NCBI GenBank assembly: GCA_023459335.1
Contig: JAEWUO010000005.1
Span: 1 to 64,000, forward strand
Source of the DNA: Bacillota bacterium
GTDB taxonomy: Bacteria; Bacillota; Clostridia; Christensenellales; CAG-138
Direction of reading: 5' to 3'
DNA length: 64,000 bases
Position 1 is the stretch's first letter. Each line of letters begins with the position of its first letter. The position numbers were made by a program, and so were the translations under genes. Below the pieces are notes generated by a model. The model was given only the letters and a program-made list of their open reading frames with translations, was not told the DNA's origin and ran no database searches. Shown here in pieces: positions 1-8,411 of the stretch.

Positions 1-1614
1 CGTTCCGTCCGCGCCGTCCAGCAGCGTCCATCCGGTCAAATCGACCGGTTGGTCAGAGCCGTTGTGCAGCTCGATCCAGTCGTTTTCTCCGCTCTTGATC
101 TCGTTTGCCGCGCGAACCTCGCTGATAAATACGCCCAGATTGTCGAAACAGCCGATCTGGTCGGCTGTTTCAAATCCGTGCGCATTTTCGCCGCCGGGTG
201 TCGGCGAGGCGTAATAGCGTATATTGAATCCGTCGTCCAGGCCGACGGACACGTTGTCCTTCTTCAGTGCGGCGAGAGAAAGGCTCTCCGTGCGCATGCC
301 GTTCAGGCAGGTCAGGAAGAGGTCGTTTTCCTCGTCCGAGAGGCTGAAGTTCGCATGCAGTTCTCCGTCCGTGCGGTTTTTACCGGAGAGGAATACCAGC
401 TTGCATTCCCCCGGCTGCAGCGTTACATCCGGCAGCGCCCATTTATAGAGGTCTTCCCCGTCGTCGGAAAGAAAATATCCGAGCAGGGAGACGGGTTGAT
501 TGGAAAAGTTCTTGAGTTCCACCCACTCTTCTCGGTCGCCATCCGAGTCGACCGCCGAGAGCGTATTCTTTTTCAGCGCCTCGTTGAGATGCACGGGGTC
601 GCTTTTGTCCATTACCGTGATGTTCAGGTCTGTAAATGTTTTGTCGCTGTTCGCCGCTTGATAGGTAGGAAAGGCGGTATAAACGCTCGCGCCCGAAGCG
701 TCCTTGACAATCGATACGCCTTTCGGTACGCCGGCCTGCCAGCTCACGCGGTCGATCAGGTTTCCCTGCAGATCGGAGAGCAGAACCACCGTATCGTCGC
801 TGCTGAGGCGGAACGCCGCGTGCGTGCCGTTATCCCCTTCGCTTCCGAGTCCGCTTAAGAAAATGCAGGCATACCCTCCCGCGGGCACGGTGCCTGAAGA
901 AATCTGCCATTTGAGCGGGTTGGCTTCGTCATCCGAGAGGCAATAGTTTTCGAGCTGGATCGCGCTGTCGCTGCTGTTGTAGAGCTCCACCCAGCGGTAG
1001 CCGTTGACGCTGTCGGTCGGCATCACCTCGCTGATGGAGAGCGCGCCAAGGTTCTGCGCGGCGAACACCGCATCCAGCGAAGCGAAAATATCGCCTGTGT
1101 TCTCTTTTCCCGGCGTGGGTACGCCGGAGAAACCGTACGTCCCGTCCGCCCTGCGGGCGTAGGATACGTCCGTATACAGCGCGGGAATCTGCATCTGTGT
1201 CACGAGGCCGAAATATGCGTCCGTAATAAACAGGTAATCCCCGCTCTTGCTCAGGCCGAAGTTTGTGACGAACTCGTTTCCCTGCGTCTTATCGCTCGCG
1301 GTTACAGCGTACAGCAGCAGATATTCGCCCGCGCCGAGAATCGTTCCCTTCGGTATGACGAATTTATGCAGGCTGCGCAGGTTGTCGGATATGCCGTAGC
1401 CGGAGAGGTCCAGCGGCGCGGCGCCCGCGTTGTAAAGCTCAATCCAGTCCGGTGTGCCGAGGACGGGGTCGTCCAGCGAACGTTTATTGCTGGATACGAT
1501 CTCGCTGACCACGAGTTCGCCCTTGCCGCTCTTGCCGGAGCACGCAAAAAGCAGCGGCACGACTGCCGCGGCGATCAGGCAAATCAGGATCGTTTTACCC
1601 GGTTTTATCCGCAT
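1..1614 (-). CDS. Lamin-tail-domain (LTD) lipoprotein, 3' end beyond window
   Basis: The minus-strand frame is open from the ATG at 1614 to the window edge (538 codons, no stop), so the C-terminus is missing. It starts with a short basic segment, a hydrophobic stretch and a lipobox ending LLFACSGK, so it is a predicted membrane-anchored lipoprotein outside the cell. At least three repeated LTD-like modules follow. Each has an ISEV-type strand, a WIELYN or WVELYN motif, an LSGYGISD-like strand and a G-E-Y/C-x-L-x-F-L-S core; a fourth begins at the left edge. The motif YYASPTPGGEN is typical of LTD proteins that end in a CotH-kinase domain, but that part is outside the window. It is transcribed from its own promoter (-10 at 1641-1646), with GAGGA upstream of the ATG. 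The role is probably surface binding or envelope assembly, by inference only. Confidence 0.8.
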   Translation of the reverse strand, partial: MRIKPGKTILICLIAAAVVPLLFACSGKSGKGELVVSEIVSSNKRSLDDPVLGTPDWIELYNAGAAPLDLSGYGISDNLRSLHKFVIPKGTILGAGEYLLLYAVTASDKTQGNEFVTNFGLSKSGDYLFITDAYFGLVTQMQIPALYTDVSYARRADGTYGFSGVPTPGKENTGDIFASLDAVFAAQNLGALSISEVMPTDSVNGYRWVELYNSSDSAIQLENYCLSDDEANPLKWQISSGTVPAGGYACIFLSGLGSEGDNGTHAAFRLSSDDTVVLLSDLQGNLIDRVSWQAGVPKGVSIVKDASGASVYTAFPTYQAANSDKTFTDLNITVMDKSDPVHLNEALKKNTLSAVDSDGDREEWVELKNFSNQPVSLLGYFLSDDGEDLYKWALPDVTLQPGECKLVFLSGKNRTDGELHANFSLSDEENDLFLTCLNGMRTESLSLAALKKDNVSVGLDDGFNIRYYASPTPGGENAHGFETADQIGCFDNLGVFISEVRAANEIKSGENDWIELHNGSDQPVDLTGWTLLDGADGT

Positions 1615-1640
1615 GAAATATTTTTCCTCACGTGGAGATT

Positions 1641-1646
1641 ATTATA
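1641..1646 (-). promoter_or_regulatory. -10 box (extended TGnTATAAT) for the LTD lipoprotein
   Basis: Read on the minus strand, TATAAT at 1641-1646 is preceded by TGA, giving an extended -10. A weak TTACAA lies 18 bp upstream. The box sits about 27 nt before the ATG of the LTD lipoprotein and just beyond the terminator of the ribosomal operon, so this gene has its own promoter. Confidence 0.6.
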
Positions 1647-1731
1647 TCATAGCGCGGCGCGAATTTGTAAAAAGCCGCTTTTATTCGGAAAAAAGTTACA
1701 ATATTCATTTGATCCCCAGCCAACTGCATGA

Positions 1732-1761
1732 GAAAAACCCGCCGGTATCACCGGCGGGTTT
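1732..1761 (-). terminator. Rho-independent terminator of the ribosomal operon
   Basis: The stem AACCCGCCGG / CCGGCGGGTT (1736-1745 with 1751-1760) is followed on the minus strand by a short T run. It lies 17 bp downstream of the rplQ stop and closes the rpsJ-rplQ transcription unit. Confidence 0.85.
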
Positions 1762-1778
1762 GTGCGTTTGCCATTTGT

Positions 1779-2288
1779 TTAGTCGACCAGCTCGAGCACA
1801 ACCATCTCGGCTGCGTCTCCGCGGCGCGGCCCGAGTTTGTACATGCGCGTATAGCCGCCCCTGCTGCCGGCTTCGGCACGCTTTGCGTACTTCGGAGCGA
1901 TGTCGCGGAAAAGCTTTTCGACGACGGGATGCGCGCGGTCGTTCGTGCGCTCCGCATAATCGCTCTTGCTCTCCTTTTTGCTCTTGGGCTCCGGTACGTC
2001 GTAGACATACGCCATGATCGCGCGGCGCGCGGCGAGCTTGCTCGCCTTGTCGTTGACGACTTCGTGCGTTACGATCTGTGATTTCTCATTGCGCGTCTGC
2101 TTCTCTACCGTTTGGCTGTTATCGTATTCCCTGACCGCCAGCGTGATGATCTTCTCGGCAATCGAGCGGATCTCCTTGGCGCGGGCTTCGGTCGTAACGA
2201 CTTTCCCGTTCCAAAGGAGCGCCGTGGTCTGATTCCTCAAGAGAGCGACGCGCTGATCAGAGGGTTTCCCCAGTTTGCGGTTCGCCAT
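1779..2288 (-). CDS. rplQ: 50S ribosomal protein L17
   Basis: This is L17, which binds 23S rRNA near the exit-tunnel side of the large subunit. The N-terminus is typical (RKLGKPSDQRVALLRNQ) and the C-terminal GGYTRMYKLGPRRGDAAEM block is intact. At 169 residues it is longer than the usual 115-130, because of a Lys/Glu-rich insertion between the two conserved blocks (roughly residues 95-125). It is the last gene of the alpha operon, 14 bp after rpoA, and is followed by the operon terminator. No truncation or frameshift is seen. Confidence 0.97.
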   Translation of the reverse strand: MANRKLGKPSDQRVALLRNQTTALLWNGKVVTTEARAKEIRSIAEKIITLAVREYDNSQTVEKQTRNEKSQIVTHEVVNDKASKLAARRAIMAYVYDVPEPKSKKESKSDYAERTNDRAHPVVEKLFRDIAPKYAKRAEAGSRGGYTRMYKLGPRRGDAAEMVVLELVD

Positions 2289-2302
2289 TGTGCTTCCTCC
2301 TG

Positions 2303-3244
2303 TTATTCATCATGTGCGCGAAGCGACAAACCCAGCGCACTCAGTTTTGCCTGAACCTCTTCGAGCGATTTCCGGCCGAGGTTTCGAACCTTCATCATCT
2401 CTTCCTCGTCGCGCTGGACGAGCTCTTCCACCGTGTTGATGCCCGCGCGTTTGAGGCAGTTGTAGGAGCGGACGGAGAGGTCGAGATCCTCGATGTTCAT
2501 CTCCAGAATCCGTTCCTTCTTGCTCTCCTCCTTCTCCACGAGGATCTCCACGCCGACGACATGGTCGGTCAGGTTGATGAAGAGCGTCAGGTGCTCGGTC
2601 AGAATCTTGGCCGCGAGGCTCGCCGCCTCGTCCGGCTTGATGCTGCCGTTCGTCCAAATCTCGAGCGTGAGCTTGTCGAAGTCCGTAATCTGCCCAACGC
2701 GCGTGTTTTCCACGGCGAAGTTGACCTTCTCGATCGGCGTATAAATCGAGTCGACGGCAATCTCGCCGATGGGCATATCGTGCCGTTTGTTGCGCTCGAT
2801 CGGCACATAACCGCGACCGTGCTCGAGCATGATCTCCATATGGAGCTTCGCGCCCTTGTCCAGCGTTGCGATGTGCAGTTCGGGGTTGATGATCACGACG
2901 TCGGAATCCGGAAGGATATCCTTGGCCTTAACCTCACACTCGCCCGCCGCGTCGATAATCACCTTTTTGGGGCCGTCGCTGTAGAGTTTGCAGCACAGCT
3001 CCTTAAGGTTGAGTACGATTTCGGTAACGTCTTCCTTCACGCCCTCGACGATCGAGAACTCATGGAGCACTCCGTCGATGCGTACGCTCGTAACCGCCAC
3101 GCCGGGCAGGCTCGAGAGCAGCACGCGGCGCATGGAATTGCCAAGCGTGGTGCCGAATCCGCGCTCCAACGGCTCGACGACAAATCTGCCGTAATTGTCC
3201 GTCAGTTCAACACATTCGAGTTTGGGCTTTTCGATTTCCAGCAT
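2303..3244 (-). CDS. rpoA: DNA-directed RNA polymerase subunit alpha
   Basis: The 313-residue alpha subunit nucleates RNA polymerase assembly and contacts UP elements and activators. The N-terminal dimerisation/assembly domain covers about residues 1-230 and includes GFGTTLGNSMRRVLLSSLPG and the HEFSIVEGVKEDVTE block. A linker follows, then the C-terminal helix-hairpin-helix domain (LDLSVRSYNCLKRAGINTVE and RNLGRKSLEEV). Length and both domains are normal. It sits between rpsD and rplQ, the standard order of the alpha operon. Confidence 0.98.
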   Translation of the reverse strand: MLEIEKPKLECVELTDNYGRFVVEPLERGFGTTLGNSMRRVLLSSLPGVAVTSVRIDGVLHEFSIVEGVKEDVTEIVLNLKELCCKLYSDGPKKVIIDAAGECEVKAKDILPDSDVVIINPELHIATLDKGAKLHMEIMLEHGRGYVPIERNKRHDMPIGEIAVDSIYTPIEKVNFAVENTRVGQITDFDKLTLEIWTNGSIKPDEAASLAAKILTEHLTLFINLTDHVVGVEILVEKEESKKERILEMNIEDLDLSVRSYNCLKRAGINTVEELVQRDEEEMMKVRNLGRKSLEEVQAKLSALGLSLRAHDE

Positions 3245-3293
3245 TGCTTACCCTCCTTCGGTTTGTTATTGCGGTCCGCCAAATCAGCTTGGC

Positions 3294-3920
3294 TTACCTG
3301 GAGTAGTACTCAACGATGAGGTGTTCTTCGATCGTCAAGTCGATATCGTCGCGCGCCGGGAGGGCGACGACCTTACCGGTGAGCTTTTCGGCGTCCAGTT
3401 CGAGCCATTTCGGCACGGTTCTGGCTGCGCCCTGCTCTTTGAGGGTTTTAAAGCATTCGACATCCCCGCTCTTTTCGCGGATGGAAACGACGTCGCCCGC
3501 TTTTACAAGGTAGGAAGCGATGTCGACTTTTTTACCGTTGACGAGGATATGGCCGTGGGTCACCATCTGGCGAGCCATGGGGCGGGAATCGCCGAAGTTA
3601 AGGCGGTAAGCCACGTTGTCCAGGCGGCGTTCAAGCAGCGAAAGCATGTTTTCGCCGGTGATGCCGCGCATGTTGCTCGCCATATCGTAATACTTCGCAA
3701 ACTGCGATTCGAGAACGCCGTAGGCTCTGCGAACCTTCTGCTTTTCACGAAGCTGAATGCCGTATTCACTTTGTTTCTTTCTGCCCTGTCCGTGCATTCC
3801 CGGAGGGGTGTGGCGCTTGTTGACCGCGCACTTTTCGCTGTAGCAGCGGTCGCCCTTGAGGAAAAGTTTGGCGCCTTCCCTGCGGCACTGCCTGCAGACG
3901 GAACCTGTATATCTTGCCAT
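3294..3920 (-). CDS. rpsD: 30S ribosomal protein S4 (zinc form)
   Basis: This is a primary 16S rRNA-binding protein of the small subunit. I placed the start at the ATG at 3920, which gives MARYTGSVCRQCRREG and has GGAGG 9 nt upstream; an in-frame ATG 45 nt earlier lies inside the rpsK end. The product is 208 residues. The N-terminus carries a CxxC pair plus two further Cys (around residues 26 and 31), the zinc-binding form. The S4 RNA-binding domain follows (RRLDNVAYRLNFGDSRPMAR and the HGHILVNGKKV block). Confidence 0.97.
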   Translation of the reverse strand: MARYTGSVCRQCRREGAKLFLKGDRCYSEKCAVNKRHTPPGMHGQGRKKQSEYGIQLREKQKVRRAYGVLESQFAKYYDMASNMRGITGENMLSLLERRLDNVAYRLNFGDSRPMARQMVTHGHILVNGKKVDIASYLVKAGDVVSIREKSGDVECFKTLKEQGAARTVPKWLELDAEKLTGKVVALPARDDIDLTIEEHLIVEYYSR

Positions 3921-3934
3921 AACGCTTCTCCTCC

Positions 3935-4342
3935 TTACACTCTTCTGCGCTTGGGCGGGCGGCATCCGTTGTGCGGGATGGGCGTCACGTCCTTGATCAT
4001 GTTGACATCCAGGCCTGCGGTCTGCAGGGCGCGGATGGCCGATTCGCGGCCGGAACCCGGTCCTTTGATATAGACCTCGACGGTCTTGAGGCCGTGTTCC
4101 ATCGCGGCGCGCGCTGCGGTCTCCGCCGCCATCTGCGCTGCAAACGGCGTGGACTTCTTCGATCCGCGGAACCCGAGAGAGCCTGCGCTCGACCAGCTCA
4201 GGGCGTTGCCCTGCAGGTCGGTGATGGTCACAAGGGTATTGTTGAAGGAAGAGCGGATGTGCGCCGCCCCGCGCTCGATGTTCTTGCGCTCGCGGCGCTT
4301 GCGCGTGGTGGCGGTCTTCTTGACTTGCTTTGCTGCTGCCAT
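3935..4342 (-). CDS. rpsK: 30S ribosomal protein S11
   Basis: S11 is a 135-residue protein of the 30S platform that lines the mRNA exit region. It has a basic N-terminal tail followed by the conserved AHIRSSFNNTLVTITDLQGN block, SSAGSLGFRGSKKSTPFAAQ and the C-terminal TPIPHNGCRPPKRRRV signature. Its stop lies 14 bp before the rpsD ATG. Confidence 0.98.
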   Translation of the reverse strand: MAAAKQVKKTATTRKRRERKNIERGAAHIRSSFNNTLVTITDLQGNALSWSSAGSLGFRGSKKSTPFAAQMAAETAARAAMEHGLKTVEVYIKGPGSGRESAIRALQTAGLDVNMIKDVTPIPHNGCRPPKRRRV

Positions 4343-4357
4343 GTTCGCTTTTCCTCC

Positions 4358-4726
4358 TTACTTCTTCCTGCCGCCCTGCGAGCGCTTTGGTCCCTTGCGC
4401 GTGCGGGCGTTCTGTTTGGTGCTCTGTCCGCGGACGGGCAGGCCCTTGCGGTGCCGCACGCCACGGTAACAGCCGATCTCGATCAGCCTTTTGATGTTCA
4501 TCGAGGTTTCACGGCGAAGATCGCCTTCCACCTTGACGTGGTGGTCGATGTAATCCCTGAGCTTTGAGACGTCGCTTTCCGCCAGATCGCGCACGCGGAC
4601 GTCGGGGCTGACGCCGGTTGCGTTCAATATCTGCAAAGCGGTCTGATGGCCGATCCCATAGATATAGGTCAACCCGTATTCGATCCGTTTGTCTCTGGGA
4701 AGGTCAACGCCAGAAATACGTGCCAT
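4358..4726 (-). CDS. rpsM: 30S ribosomal protein S13
   Basis: S13 (122 residues) sits in the head of the small subunit and forms intersubunit bridges. It starts MARISGVDLPRDKRIEYGLT and contains TYIYGIG, the helix-two-turn-helix region and the C-terminal GLPVRGQSTKQNARTRKG signature. It is followed by rpsK after 15 bp and preceded by rpmJ, the classical order. Confidence 0.98.
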   Translation of the reverse strand: MARISGVDLPRDKRIEYGLTYIYGIGHQTALQILNATGVSPDVRVRDLAESDVSKLRDYIDHHVKVEGDLRRETSMNIKRLIEIGCYRGVRHRKGLPVRGQSTKQNARTRKGPKRSQGGRKK

Positions 4727-4846
4727 ATCGTTCCTTAACCTCCGTAATTAGTCGTCAAAATTTGAATTTATATCAGCATCCGCCGAAAACGCGAGCATGG
4801 GAAGTCTTCCCGCCCGCGCAGCCGCTCCGGCGGTTTTGTTCTTTTC

Positions 4847-4960
4847 TCAGCCTTGTTTCTGCTTGTGCTTCGGGTTCTCGCAGATTACCATAATGCGGCC
4901 TTTGCGTTTGATGATCTTGCATTTTTCGCAAATGGGTTTCACACTCGGTCTTACTTTCAT
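4847..4960 (-). CDS. rpmJ: 50S ribosomal protein L36 (zinc form)
   Basis: A short minus-strand frame encodes 37 residues, beginning MKVRPSVKPICEKCKIIKRK and ending KHKQKQG. The CxxC pair followed by Cys and His (CENPKH) is the zinc-ribbon form of L36, which packs into the 23S rRNA core. AGGAG lies about 9 nt upstream of the ATG at 4960. Its place between infA and rpsM is the expected one. Confidence 0.97.
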   Translation of the reverse strand: MKVRPSVKPICEKCKIIKRKGRIMVICENPKHKQKQG

Positions 4961-5025
4961 AACGGTACTCCTTTCGCTTCCTGTGGTCGGAAATAATCTT
5001 ATTTCAGGGCGTCGCCCTTGTTGCT

Positions 5026-5247
5026 TCAGCTCTTGCCGCGCCAGGTGATGCGCCCGCGGGACAAATCGTAGGGGGAGAGTTCCACCGTGACTTTGTCGCC
5101 CGGCAGAATACGGATGAAGTTCATCCGAAGCTTCCCCGAAATCGTCGCGAGTATCTTGTGACCGTTTGTCAGCTTCACCTCGAACATCGCGTTCGGGAAA
5201 GAATCCGAAACGACACCTTCTACTTCAATCACGTCCTGTTTTGACAA
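5026..5247 (-). CDS. infA: Translation initiation factor IF-1
   Basis: IF-1 binds the A site of the 30S subunit during initiation. The start is a TTG at 5247 (SKQDVIEVEGVVSD follows), with AGGAGG 7 nt upstream. The longer ATG-initiated frame (to 5313) overlaps the upstream KOW gene and adds a non-conserved leader, so I rejected it. The product is 73 residues, one OB fold with LTNGHKILATISGKLRMNFI and RITWRGKS at the end. A TTG start may keep expression below that of the neighbouring ribosomal proteins. Confidence 0.95.
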   Translation of the reverse strand: MSKQDVIEVEGVVSDSFPNAMFEVKLTNGHKILATISGKLRMNFIRILPGDKVTVELSPYDLSRGRITWRGKS

Positions 5248-5309
5248 GCTATCCCTCCTAAATATCTTTGCCGGCTGATCCGCCGGGCTGTGGTTCCGTG
5301 TAAATGCGC

Positions 5310-5591
5310 TCAAACCGAGTCAATATTGTAACCGTATAATTGTAACGCTTTTCTCACGTCCGCGTCCAGTATTTCTTTTCCTCCGGACAGGCGATTCGCA
5401 ATTTCCTGCGCCCTGTGCGGTTCGATGTGCACATGCATGAGCTTTTTTTTCTTCGGATGGACGAGCTTCCTCGTCTCCCCGTCGCTCAGCAGCACATGGT
5501 TTTCGTCCGCCACGCCTACGATCAGAAACGCGCGGCCTTTATCGCGTCCCGCGCGCGAGGTGCATACGGTGCCGACAGCCGGCTCGTTCAT
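5310..5591 (-). CDS. KOW-domain RNA-binding protein
   Basis: This 93-residue protein has a KOW-like N-terminal half (GTVCTSRAGRDKGRAFLIVG, then NHVLLSDGETRKL) and a basic segment with HPKKKKLMHVH. Small L14e-type KOW proteins at this place between map and infA are common in Clostridia, but their exact function is not established. The start overlaps the map stop (5588-5591, ATGA type), so the two are translationally coupled. A role in ribosome or RNA binding is inferred from the fold and the context. Confidence 0.88.
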   Translation of the reverse strand: MNEPAVGTVCTSRAGRDKGRAFLIVGVADENHVLLSDGETRKLVHPKKKKLMHVHIEPHRAQEIANRLSGGKEILDADVRKALQLYGYNIDSV

Positions 5592-6367
5592 GCGCGCTCT
5601 CCCTCCTCGTGCAGGGTCAGAAGCCTCGGTTCGCCTTCCGTGATCAGCACGGTGTTCTCGTAGTGTGCGGAAGGCTTCCCATCCGCGGTTACGACCGTCC
5701 AGCCGTCGCTGAGCTGGTAAACGCGGTGCGTACCCTGGTTGATCATGGGCTCGATGGCGATGGTCATGCCCGCTTCCAGCCGCGCGCCGCGCCCGAATCG
5801 GGCGTCGTCCCAGAAGTTCGGCACCTCGGGATCTTCGTGCATGTCGCGGCCGATTCCATGGCCGACCAGATCGCGCACAACCCCGTAGCCGTTTGCCTCC
5901 GCGTGCCGCTGCACCGCTTTCGCGATGTCCGAGAGGCGGTTGCCGGGTTTCGCCGCGCGGAGCGCTTCAAAGAAGCATTCCTTCGTGACCCGGACGAGGG
6001 TCTGTACGTCCTCCGGTACGTTTCCGATGAGCACCGTTCTCGCTGCGTCGCCGTGGAAACCGTTGAGGTAAGCGCCGACGTCCAACGAGAGGATATCGCC
6101 GTCTCTGAGGCGGTACTTGCCCGGGATGCCGTGCACCACCTGTTCGTTGACAGAGGTGCAGATGCTCTTGGGATACCCGTTGTAGTTCAGAAACGAGGCC
6201 TCGGCGCCGCAGCTTCTGATATAAGCCGCCGCGATGTCGTCGAGCTCCGCCGTCGTCATGCCAATCTCGGCGGATCGGGACAGCAGGTTCAGCGTCTCTT
6301 CCACGATGCGCCCCGCGGCGTCCATCTTTTCGATGTCGGCGGCGGATTTAATCGTAATCCCGCTCAT
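5588..6367 (-). CDS. map: Methionine aminopeptidase, type I
   Basis: This cytosolic metallopeptidase removes the initiator methionine from nascent proteins. I chose the ATG at 6367 (MSGITIKSAADIEKMDAAGR), whose codon overlaps the adk stop (ATGA); the longer upstream frame runs through adk and is not conserved. The 259-residue product carries the pita-bread fold metal ligands in the expected order: LSLDVGAYLNGFHGDAART (two Asp), GHGIGRDMHEDP (His), IAIEPM (Glu) and HYENTV (Glu). It belongs to the secY-adk-map block of the spc operon. Confidence 0.97.
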   Translation of the reverse strand: MSGITIKSAADIEKMDAAGRIVEETLNLLSRSAEIGMTTAELDDIAAAYIRSCGAEASFLNYNGYPKSICTSVNEQVVHGIPGKYRLRDGDILSLDVGAYLNGFHGDAARTVLIGNVPEDVQTLVRVTKECFFEALRAAKPGNRLSDIAKAVQRHAEANGYGVVRDLVGHGIGRDMHEDPEVPNFWDDARFGRGARLEAGMTIAIEPMINQGTHRVYQLSDGWTVVTADGKPSAHYENTVLITEGEPRLLTLHEEGERA

Positions 6368-6981
6368 GATGCAATCACTGCGCGGATCGCGGCGTCCACC
6401 GTATCCACGTCCGCGTCGCCGTTTACCGAATGAAGCAGGCCTTTGTTCTCGTAATAGTCGATCAAAGGCTTTGTCGAACGTTCGTAAACCGCGAGGCGGT
6501 TGCGCACCGTTTCTTCCTTGTCGTCGTCGCGCTGGTACAGCGCCCCGCCGCATGGGCACTTCTCGCCTGCGTGCCAGGAAACATGGTAGGCCGTTCCGCA
6601 GTCCGGGCACATCCGGCGTCCGCTGATGCGGCTGATGAGCCGTTCGACCGGTACTTCAAGGTTGATCACGTGGTCGATCCCGCTGATTTCCGTCAGCGCT
6701 TCCGCCTGTGCAATCGTACGCGGGAACCCATCGAAGAGAAATCCGTTTTTGCAGTCGTCCTGCAGGATACGGTTCTTCACCATGCCCATGATCACGTCGT
6801 CCGGCACGAGTTCGCCCCGGTCGATCAGATCCTTGGCGGCCTTTCCGAGTTCGGTTCCCTCGCGCATCTCGGCGCGCAGCATATCGCCCGTCGAGATGTG
6901 TGCGATGCCGAACCGCGAGGCGATCTTTACCGCCTGAGTGCCTTTGCCCGCGCCCGGCGGGCCTAAAAAGATCAATTTCAT
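6364..6981 (-). CDS. adk: Adenylate kinase, zinc-LID form
   Basis: The enzyme interconverts ATP + AMP and 2 ADP. The start at 6981 gives MKLIFLGPPGAGKGTQ, the P-loop at residues 7-14. The NMP-binding segment ISTGDMLR, the DGFPRT motif and the LID domain follow. The LID carries two CxxC-like pairs (CPDCG and KCPCG), the zinc-binding LID of Gram-positive enzymes. The 205-residue length is slightly short but complete. It lies 173 bp after secY and overlaps map by 4 nt. Confidence 0.97.
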   Translation of the reverse strand: MKLIFLGPPGAGKGTQAVKIASRFGIAHISTGDMLRAEMREGTELGKAAKDLIDRGELVPDDVIMGMVKNRILQDDCKNGFLFDGFPRTIAQAEALTEISGIDHVINLEVPVERLISRISGRRMCPDCGTAYHVSWHAGEKCPCGGALYQRDDDKEETVRNRLAVYERSTKPLIDYYENKGLLHSVNGDADVDTVDAAIRAVIAS

Positions 6982-7080
6982 CGCTGTCCTCCGGTCAAAG
7001 CGTTTCGTTCGATGACTGACTATCGCTCGTTCCGTTTCTTCGTCCGTCCGCCTGTCCCCGGCCTCGTATCCGCGGAACCG

Positions 7081-7103
7081 GCGCGCCGGAGTGTCCGGCA
7101 CGC
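7081..7103 (-). other. Perfect hairpin in the secY-adk gap
   Basis: Ten-base arms (7081-7090 and 7094-7103, one G-U pair on the minus-strand RNA) enclose a 3-nt loop. No T run follows, so it is not a standard terminator. It sits inside the longest gap of the spc block (6982-7154) and may act in RNA processing or partial attenuation. Confidence 0.5.
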
Positions 7104-7154
7104 CTTCTTCCGTAAATACCATTCGTTGTCGGCCGGTAAAGCCGCGCGAGAAAT

Positions 7155-8411
7155 TTAATTGAGGAAGCCCTTGTAGTGCCGCATGAGCATGTGGCTCTCA
7201 AGCTGGTTCGTCGTCTCGAGAGCGACGCTGACCATGATCAGCACGCTGGTAGCGCCAAACGCGCTGGCCTCGGCCATGCCGTGCAGCCAGATCTGCGGCG
7301 CGATGGCGACCACCGCGAGGAAGAGCGAACCGAACAGCGTGAGACGGCCGGAAATCTTGGCCAAATAATCGCTCGTCGGTTTGCCGGGGCGAATGCCCGT
7401 GATGAATCCGCCGTTCTGCTGCAGGTTCTTCGACATCTCGATCGGATTGAACGTGATGCTGGAATAAAAGAATCCGAATCCGATGATCAGAAGCGCGTAC
7501 ACGATGTAGTACACCGCGCTGTTTGTTCCAAGGTACGTCTTGTAAAACGTATAGAACGAACCGTTCGGCCAGAACTGGGCGATCATGCCCGGAAACTGGA
7601 GGAAGGTCAGCGCGAAGATCAACGGCAGAACGCCGTTGGAGTTCGCCTTGATCGGCAGGTACGTGCTCTGTCCGCCGTACATCTTGCGGCCGACCACGCG
7701 CTTGGCGTACTGCACGGGGATGCGGCGCTGCGCCTGGTCCACGTGGGTCACCAGCGTGATGAGGCCAACGACGACGATCAGCAGGATGAACAGTTCCCAG
7801 ATCGGCATGGTGCCAACCCAGAGCTGCTGGCCAACGCTGATGAACGTTCTCGGTACGCGCGAGACGATGGAAGCGAAGATCAGCATGGAAACGCCGTTGC
7901 CGACGCCGTCCTCCGTGATCCGCTCGCCAAGCCACATCAGAAACGCCGTGCCCGCCGTCGCGCAGATGCCGATGGTGGCATAGGTCAGGAAGCTTGTGTC
8001 CACCAGGTACTGCGAACCGAGGCCGATGAAGATGCCGATGGACTGTACCATTGCCAGCACGATGCCGGTGTAACGGGTGATTTTTTCAATTTTGACCTTG
8101 CCGTCCTCTTCCTTGCTCATGCGTTCCAGCGCGGGAATCGCAATCGTGAGCAGCTGGAGGATAATCGACGCGTTGATGTAGGGCGAGATACCCATTGCAA
8201 AGATCGTAAACTGGCTGAACGAACTGCCGGTCAGCAGATCCAAAAAGCCCAGAATGTCGTATTGCTTGACAGCATCCGCGAGCAGCGAGGTGTTCACGCC
8301 CGGAATCGGGATGAAGCAGCCGAGCCTGTAGACCACGATCAGCACGAGCGTGATGATGATCTTCTTGCGGATCTCCTTGATCTTAAACGCGTTGATAAAT
8401 GTCTGGAACAT
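7155..8411 (-). CDS. secY: Protein translocase subunit SecY
   Basis: SecY is the channel-forming subunit of the Sec translocon in the cytoplasmic membrane. The 418-residue protein has ten predicted membrane segments. Family signatures are visible: RLGCFIPIPGVN near the N-terminus, FAMGISPYINASIILQLL (TM2), the RITEDGVGNGVS loop, PVQYAKRVVGRKMYGGQ and the GIRPGKPTSDYL block. It begins in a TGATG overlap with rplO, as in many Firmicutes. Confidence 0.98.
   Translation of the reverse strand: MFQTFINAFKIKEIRKKIIITLVLIVVYRLGCFIPIPGVNTSLLADAVKQYDILGFLDLLTGSSFSQFTIFAMGISPYINASIILQLLTIAIPALERMSKEEDGKVKIEKITRYTGIVLAMVQSIGIFIGLGSQYLVDTSFLTYATIGICATAGTAFLMWLGERITEDGVGNGVSMLIFASIVSRVPRTFISVGQQLWVGTMPIWELFILLIVVVGLITLVTHVDQAQRRIPVQYAKRVVGRKMYGGQSTYLPIKANSNGVLPLIFALTFLQFPGMIAQFWPNGSFYTFYKTYLGTNSAVYYIVYALLIIGFGFFYSSITFNPIEMSKNLQQNGGFITGIRPGKPTSDYLAKISGRLTLFGSLFLAVVAIAPQIWLHGMAEASAFGATSVLIMVSVALETTNQLESHMLMRHYKGFLN

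Noticed and set aside
5248..5313. ATG-initiated longer form of IF-1
   Set aside because: It would overlap the KOW gene end; TTG at 5247 has AGGAGG at the right distance and gives the normal IF-1 length.
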